Origin: Bacillota bacterium
GTDB taxonomy: Bacteria; Bacillota; Clostridia; DSM-8532
DNA: 64,000 nt
Direction: 5' to 3'
Assembly: GCA_023443745.1 (NCBI GenBank)
Contig: JAEZTB010000059.1
Span: forward strand, 1-64,000
Of this stretch, positions 59,923-64,000 are shown piece after piece (the stretch's first letter is position 1; each line of letters starts with the position of its first letter). Made by a program: the position numbers and the translations under genes. The notes below the pieces were generated by a model. That model was not told the origin of the DNA. It made no database searches and saw nothing but the letters and a program-made list of their open reading frames with translations.

Positions 59923-60534
59923 TTATAAGTGCCTTAAAGACCGAAAACTCCCCAACAGGTGAACCAAGTCATTCCCACTCCTGACACCCAGCTTTTTAAA
60001 TATTTTTGTCTTTTGATTAGCTATGGTCTTATCTGAAGACAAAAGCCTGATATCCTTTCCGAGAATCATTTCCAGAACGGTTTTTTCTGCGACAGACAGT
60101 TCGCTCAGGATGAGCGCTTTGATGAAATCCTCCTGGGGGGTACTCCCCCAGGCAGTTGCTCTTAAGGTTTCAGGGATCAGCTCGAATTGGCTTTTGAAGA
60201 TATATCCTGAGGCGAAGGATTTCTTGCTGGCCTCAATGGATACCTGAGGATCTTCAATAGCCGTCAGCAGGATGACCTTTGCATGGGACGCCAGTCGTAT
60301 TTCCTTGGCTGCTTCGATGCCTCCGAGTTCCTTTCCGGGCACCAGGTTCAAATCCATTAAAACGATATGCGGATTTACATGTCGCGACATCTCAATAGCA
60401 TCATTTCTGTTATCGGTAGACCCCACAAGAATAAAATCCTGTTCCCGTTCCAGGAGAGCGTTGATCAGAAACCTAAAATCAGGGTCATCTTCGACTGACA
60501 TTACTCTTATCTTTTTTTGAATTGAGCTATTCAT
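59923..60534 (-). CDS. NarL/LuxR-type response regulator
   Basis: About 203 residues: receiver domain (SVEDDPDFR, Asp acceptor in VLMDLNL, LLTAIED, SGYIFKS with the Lys) and a C-terminal LuxR helix-turn-helix (LSVAEKTVLEMI, SSDKTIANQKTKIFKKLGV). I prefer the ATG at 60534 with AGGTG ahead; an ATG at 60558 overlaps the kinase stop as ATGA and is possible. It is the likely partner of the upstream membrane kinase. Convergent with the AGE gene over 36 bp with no visible terminator. Confidence 0.87.
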   Translation of the reverse strand: MNSSIQKKIRVMSVEDDPDFRFLINALLEREQDFILVGSTDNRNDAIEMSRHVNPHIVLMDLNLVPGKELGGIEAAKEIRLASHAKVILLTAIEDPQVSIEASKKSFASGYIFKSQFELIPETLRATAWGSTPQEDFIKALILSELSVAEKTVLEMILGKDIRLLSSDKTIANQKTKIFKKLGVRSGNDLVHLLGSFRSLRHL

Positions 60535-60554
60535 ACTGCGCACCTGCAGCCCTT

Positions 60555-62009
60555 TCATTTACATTGGCAGGTCCGTTCCTCCTGTGACAAGGGAACAGAT
60601 TCTGAATATGTAATACGCTTTAACGGAATATGAAGAAAAAACGTGGTCCCTTCATCCGAGCTGCTTTTTACGTCTATATAACCGTTATGTTTTTTTATCA
60701 CATTCATACAGTAAGAAAGCCCCAGACCAAAGTTACTATCTGTTTTCTTTGTTGTGAAATACGGCTCAAACAGGCGGTCCATTACTTCCTTCCTGATCCC
60801 AGGTCCGCTGTCATGAACCGCAATACAGTAATAGGGTCTTTTCTTTTCTCGATAACATTTAATGTCGATGGCTCCTTCAGTCCTTACGGCATCGGAGGCA
60901 TTTTGAATCAGATTATTCAGCACCTCAACGAGATGTGTCCTATCACAGTAAATATCAGGCTCATCCTTGCAATCCACCTCTATGGTGACGGACTTGCTTA
61001 TGTTATTCCTGTTGAGCTGAACAGCCTGTGTGAGGATATCCTTCATAAACCATTGATGCTCGTTTAATAGAACTGTTCCTGAATAAAGGCATGCTTTTTG
61101 ATTAAAATTTTGAAGATGCGCAACGGATCTCGTTATGATGTCTATCTCCTCAGGGACAGGAAGGCCCCCCTGTTGATATTTGCTCTGCAGATTTTCCAGG
61201 CACCATCCTATTTTAGCTGTTTCATTTTTAAGCAGATGCCCCGTGAATTGGGCATTTTTATTGATCAGAAGCATATCGGAATTCCAGCGGTAGTTTTCAC
61301 TTCTGAGGCGCAGTCCCATGATACCTTCTCTGAAAGCCATCACAATGTAAAAAAGAATGGCTAAGAACAGTATATAGGTGTTTCCTTTCCACAGCTTGAA
61401 CAGCTCCCTGATACCAAGGCTGTGAATGACAAAGGTCGTAATCAGACAAAACCATACAGCCGGTAAAAGAAGCATGGCCACAAGTCTTTTTTGTTTTCGT
61501 GCCTGAGCATTATTCTCCCGGAAAATAGAGGTCAGCATTAAATAGGTATAAAAAATACCAAACCCTACATTATAGACCGAGAATGCGATCCAGAATACTC
61601 TGTCATTATGCTGATACCATGGCATTTTCAATGGGCTGTAAATAAGCACAAGCACAAGGGAAGGCAGAAATATGCCCAGCTTCAGCCATTTAAAATTTGC
61701 CGGATACCTTTTGTCAAAACCACAGAAGTAGAATATAAACAACAGACCTGTGGGCAAAGCCATGTGATAGACGATAGCAGTCATAGCGGAATAAATTTGT
61801 GTATACACTTCATAACTTATGCCCGATTCAAACTGCTTTTGAAGGAGCGGAACCAGATCATCATAATAATACTCTTTAAGGGTGCCAAGGCTGCAAATAA
61901 CCGCATTAATGGCGCACCATCTGTTTGCTTTATTTTTAGGACTCGACAGATAGATCAACATGGCCAGAACCCAAATAAAGATTGTGAAAATCATATCCGA
62001 TGACCTCAA
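60555..62009 (-). CDS. Multi-span membrane sensor histidine kinase
   Basis: 484 residues with about seven hydrophobic segments in the first 230, like 7TM or MASE-type sensor regions, and a catalytic core in the rest: FTGHLLKNETAKIGW with the candidate phospho-His (about 258), N box EVLNNLIQNASDAV, G1 HDSGPGIRK, F box FEPYFTTK and G2 NFGLGLSY. Probably senses a membrane-associated signal. A TTGACA lies at 62074-62079 upstream but no good -10 follows, so the promoter is uncertain. No obvious metabolic target lies beside it. Confidence 0.88.
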   Translation of the reverse strand: MRSSDMIFTIFIWVLAMLIYLSSPKNKANRWCAINAVICSLGTLKEYYYDDLVPLLQKQFESGISYEVYTQIYSAMTAIVYHMALPTGLLFIFYFCGFDKRYPANFKWLKLGIFLPSLVLVLIYSPLKMPWYQHNDRVFWIAFSVYNVGFGIFYTYLMLTSIFRENNAQARKQKRLVAMLLLPAVWFCLITTFVIHSLGIRELFKLWKGNTYILFLAILFYIVMAFREGIMGLRLRSENYRWNSDMLLINKNAQFTGHLLKNETAKIGWCLENLQSKYQQGGLPVPEEIDIITRSVAHLQNFNQKACLYSGTVLLNEHQWFMKDILTQAVQLNRNNISKSVTIEVDCKDEPDIYCDRTHLVEVLNNLIQNASDAVRTEGAIDIKCYREKKRPYYCIAVHDSGPGIRKEVMDRLFEPYFTTKKTDSNFGLGLSYCMNVIKKHNGYIDVKSSSDEGTTFFLHIPLKRITYSESVPLSQEERTCQCK

Positions 62010-62084
62010 AAAGGTATTTATTCTTCTATTTTGCAGTTTTTTCGTTTCTATGTAAATGATAAAAATAAATATTTGTCAAATATT

Positions 62085-63650
62085 TCACCAATTAATCCGA
62101 AACTGCATGGAACCAATGGAAATCACATCTGATTTTTCCAATCTGTATTCCTGACTGATGGGTACACCGTTCACATATGTTCCATTGGTAGAGTTCAAAT
62201 CTGCTATATAAAGCTTATTGGAGGAAAATCTCAGAGAGCAGTGGGCGGCTGAAAGCTTTTTATCCTCCTGGAACGCCAATCCAGCCTTTTGAGTGCTTCT
62301 TCCGATGATGATTGAGCCATAGATATCCACCATATAAACCTGATTATTCACCATGTCCATTTTTGTGAGAACCACTGTCACATCCGGTTCCTGGGGTTCC
62401 GGTGCAACCTGCTCAGTACCAGGATTCGTAAGAGGTGCAGGCTCGGATACTGATTTATCCATAACTGCTGAAGTATTTGAGTCTTCTGCCTGCAAAGCTG
62501 CTTCCGGTTGTTCAGGCAGTGAGACAGCGGTTTGCTTTTTCCCTTTCCTGCGTCTGGCTATTAAAATTGCTGATACCACCACCAAAACCAGAATTCCTAA
62601 TACTGCAGCGACAATAATAAGGGTGAGTTCTCCCGGATCATCCTCTGTACCGGATGCATTATCCGGACTATCTGTCGTTTCTTGAGTAGGGGAAGGTGGT
62701 GTTGCTTCTTTTTTTACGCCCAACCCGTTGGTCGGAATGGTATAGCTGTCACTTGCTTTTCCATGATCGGGTATAATGATGTCCAGCTTGAGAACTTGCT
62801 CATTTCCGTCCGAATGATAATTTGAAAGGTCTGCTTTTATAACATAACTGTTTTCTATTGATGTTTGTATTTTTAAAGCGAGGTCTAAAGCAATCGTTTG
62901 GTCCAGTCCATAAACAAGATCGAGCCCTCCCGGAGACCTGCGTGCAAGGCTTCCCAGGGTTTTTGAAGCCTCTACCTTTCTAGCTGACGGTTTATTCTCC
63001 ATCATAGCCACAGTGAAGATGGGAATATGGCATTTATCAATTTTCCTGTATACTTCATCGAGGGTTATGCCCGTTGTGTAGTCGTCTTCACCGTCGGATA
63101 ATATCACAAGGCATTTTTTAGGGTAGGCCTTATCACTTGACAGCAAAACATCCAAGCCCTTGACTATACCGGTATATAGGTTGGTATCCTCTTTAGATTT
63201 CCTGCTTATGGAATCAATCTGTGCCTCATACTCTTCCTTAGTTGAAACAAAAGGATTTGAGTAGGCCTCATTTCCTACTGAAAAAATACTGATATTATCC
63301 TTATCGCTTGTTTTATGTACAATCTGTGTCAATATCTCCTTTACTTCACTGAGCTTTTTATCGCTCATGGAACCGGATACATCCACTAAAAAGAGATATG
63401 AAGCACCTTCCTGTGATTCAGCAAGACGATTCATTTCGCTGATAGCGATAGACGCATTGCCAAGAGAAAGCTTAAGCTCATCCTTGTTGACGTCTCTTTC
63501 CAGGTTTGTATTGAAAAAAACATTCAGGGTGCCATTATCTGCAATATAGCCTTCCAAATTGATAGTCAGCGCATCAATGGCACAGACCGGCAAAAGAATG
63601 GTCATTGAACAAATCATCATCAAGAGGAATAAACCCTTTAAAGCTTTCAC
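62085..63650 (-). CDS. Membrane protein with extracellular vWA and intracellular FHA domains
   Basis: 521 residues: signal peptide (to about 25), a short domain, a von Willebrand A domain (about 82-265) with a complete MIDAS start (DVSGSMS, Asp90, and SDGEDDY), a beta domain, one membrane span (about 343-367) with a basic stop sequence (RRRKGKK), a Pro/Glu-rich cytoplasmic linker, and a C-terminal FHA domain (about 440-521: GRSTQ, LSAAHCSL, LNSTNGTYVNG). FHA binds phosphothreonine, so an outside metal-dependent binding event could be linked to Ser/Thr phosphorylation inside. The neighbouring PP2C phosphatase supports a Ser/Thr signalling cluster continuing beyond the window. Confidence 0.9.
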   Translation of the reverse strand: MKALKGLFLLMMICSMTILLPVCAIDALTINLEGYIADNGTLNVFFNTNLERDVNKDELKLSLGNASIAISEMNRLAESQEGASYLFLVDVSGSMSDKKLSEVKEILTQIVHKTSDKDNISIFSVGNEAYSNPFVSTKEEYEAQIDSISRKSKEDTNLYTGIVKGLDVLLSSDKAYPKKCLVILSDGEDDYTTGITLDEVYRKIDKCHIPIFTVAMMENKPSARKVEASKTLGSLARRSPGGLDLVYGLDQTIALDLALKIQTSIENSYVIKADLSNYHSDGNEQVLKLDIIIPDHGKASDSYTIPTNGLGVKKEATPPSPTQETTDSPDNASGTEDDPGELTLIIVAAVLGILVLVVVSAILIARRRKGKKQTAVSLPEQPEAALQAEDSNTSAVMDKSVSEPAPLTNPGTEQVAPEPQEPDVTVVLTKMDMVNNQVYMVDIYGSIIIGRSTQKAGLAFQEDKKLSAAHCSLRFSSNKLYIADLNSTNGTYVNGVPISQEYRLEKSDVISIGSMQFRINW

Positions 63651-63654
63651 ACTA

Positions 63655-64000
63655 TCACTCCTTTATGGTGATTTCATCGGATGGATTTATGACGAATACT
63701 GCAAGGGCAGTAAAATTATCGTTTTTTCCGTTCACTCGCTTACTAAGCCGCCCAACCATATATTTGAGCCATTCATCAGGTGTATGAGATTTTGCAAGAT
63801 CGATTTCCATTTCATCCTCAAGTACATACTCCCAGAAACCATCGGTACATAATAAAAAGGTTTCAAACGCTCTTAGTCTTCCCTCTGCTTTCTGGATATC
63901 GGGTTTTATGGCCAAATCGTTTCCCAGAGCCCGCAGAACTTTGTTCCTGTCCTCATGGAATCTTATTTTTTCCGGAGGGATCTCACCGGAGAGCACAGCC
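63655..64000 (-). CDS. PP2C-type serine/threonine phosphatase, C-terminal part
   Basis: The frame is open to the right edge, so the N-terminal half is missing. The visible 114 residues include LRALGND, LCTDGFWEYV (metal-binding Asp) and the closing NDNFTALAVFV motif of PP2C phosphatases. The stop lies 4 bp before the vWA-FHA gene, so the two are co-transcribed. It probably dephosphorylates the proteins that the FHA domain binds. Confidence 0.88.
   Translation of the reverse strand, partial: AVLSGEIPPEKIRFHEDRNKVLRALGNDLAIKPDIQKAEGRLRAFETFLLCTDGFWEYVLEDEMEIDLAKSHTPDEWLKYMVGRLSKRVNGKNDNFTALAVFVINPSDEITIKE

Overview
The window looks like chromosomal DNA of a low-to-mid GC Gram-positive anaerobe, most likely a clostridial Bacillota. 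The grounds are strong AGGAGG-type ribosome sites with ATG, GTG and TTG starts, diacylglyceryl lipoproteins, a class B sortase with an NPKTA-type wall-anchored protein, FloA/NfeD, YesMN-type two-component systems, LacI-controlled sugar loci and heterodimeric ABC exporters. I see no rRNA, tRNA, CRISPR array or prophage. The lifestyle suggested is a saccharolytic bacterium living on complex glycans.

Layout. 1-960: the start-codon end of an IS256-family transposase gene. 1073-3224: a secreted esterase lipoprotein and an AraC/GyrI-type regulator broken by an in-frame stop. 3242-6727: an operon with a sensor kinase, NfeD, flotillin FloA, a small acidic protein and a LytTR response regulator. 6894-8724: a two-gene AAA ATPase plus TOPRIM-like module, AT-richer than its neighbours, with its own promoter and terminator, which looks like a phage-defence pair of the OLD/PARIS/RloB type. 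8855-12999: class B sortase with an unusual extracellular tail, a DUF362 protein and an ArsP/COG0701 permease. 13136-25560: a glycan-use regulon with a beta-helix glycosidase, a sortase-anchored carbohydrate-binding-like protein, a LacI repressor, two GH65 phosphorylases and a sugar ABC importer. 25673-29989: a MarR regulator with a heterodimeric ABC exporter. 30043-44884: a YesMN two-component system beside an LplABC-type importer, a giant sialidase-like/esterase protein, a DapA/NanA-family lyase and an FAD oxidoreductase. 44992-57302: an eleven-gene operon of amino-sugar enzymes and an Fe3+/hexose-phosphate-type ABC importer. 57451-59886: a LacI regulator and an N-acylglucosamine 2-epimerase family protein. 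59923-64000: a two-component system, a vWA-FHA membrane protein and the end of a PP2C phosphatase.

How the parts fit. A 14-bp near-palindrome, GTTTAnCGnTAAAC, sits 7-9 bp downstream of the -10 box of four promoters (esterase, beta-helix glycosidase, wall-anchored protein, sugar-binding protein). The natural candidate regulator is the LacI protein encoded among them, so surface breakdown, surface binding, import and intracellular phosphorolysis of one glycan appear co-controlled. The second half carries the parts of a sialic acid/amino-sugar route (sialidase-like enzyme, aldolase-family lyase, 2-epimerase family, NagA-family deacetylase, NagB deaminase) but spread over three transcription units. 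It is mixed with a Gfo/Idh dehydrogenase, DegT aminotransferase and Cof-type phosphatase resembling the NtdCAB kanosamine set, plus a transporter type known in one case to carry hexose phosphates. That operon and the AAA/TOPRIM pair are the most promising candidates for undescribed biology. Enzyme specificities are inferred from family and context, not proven by sequence.
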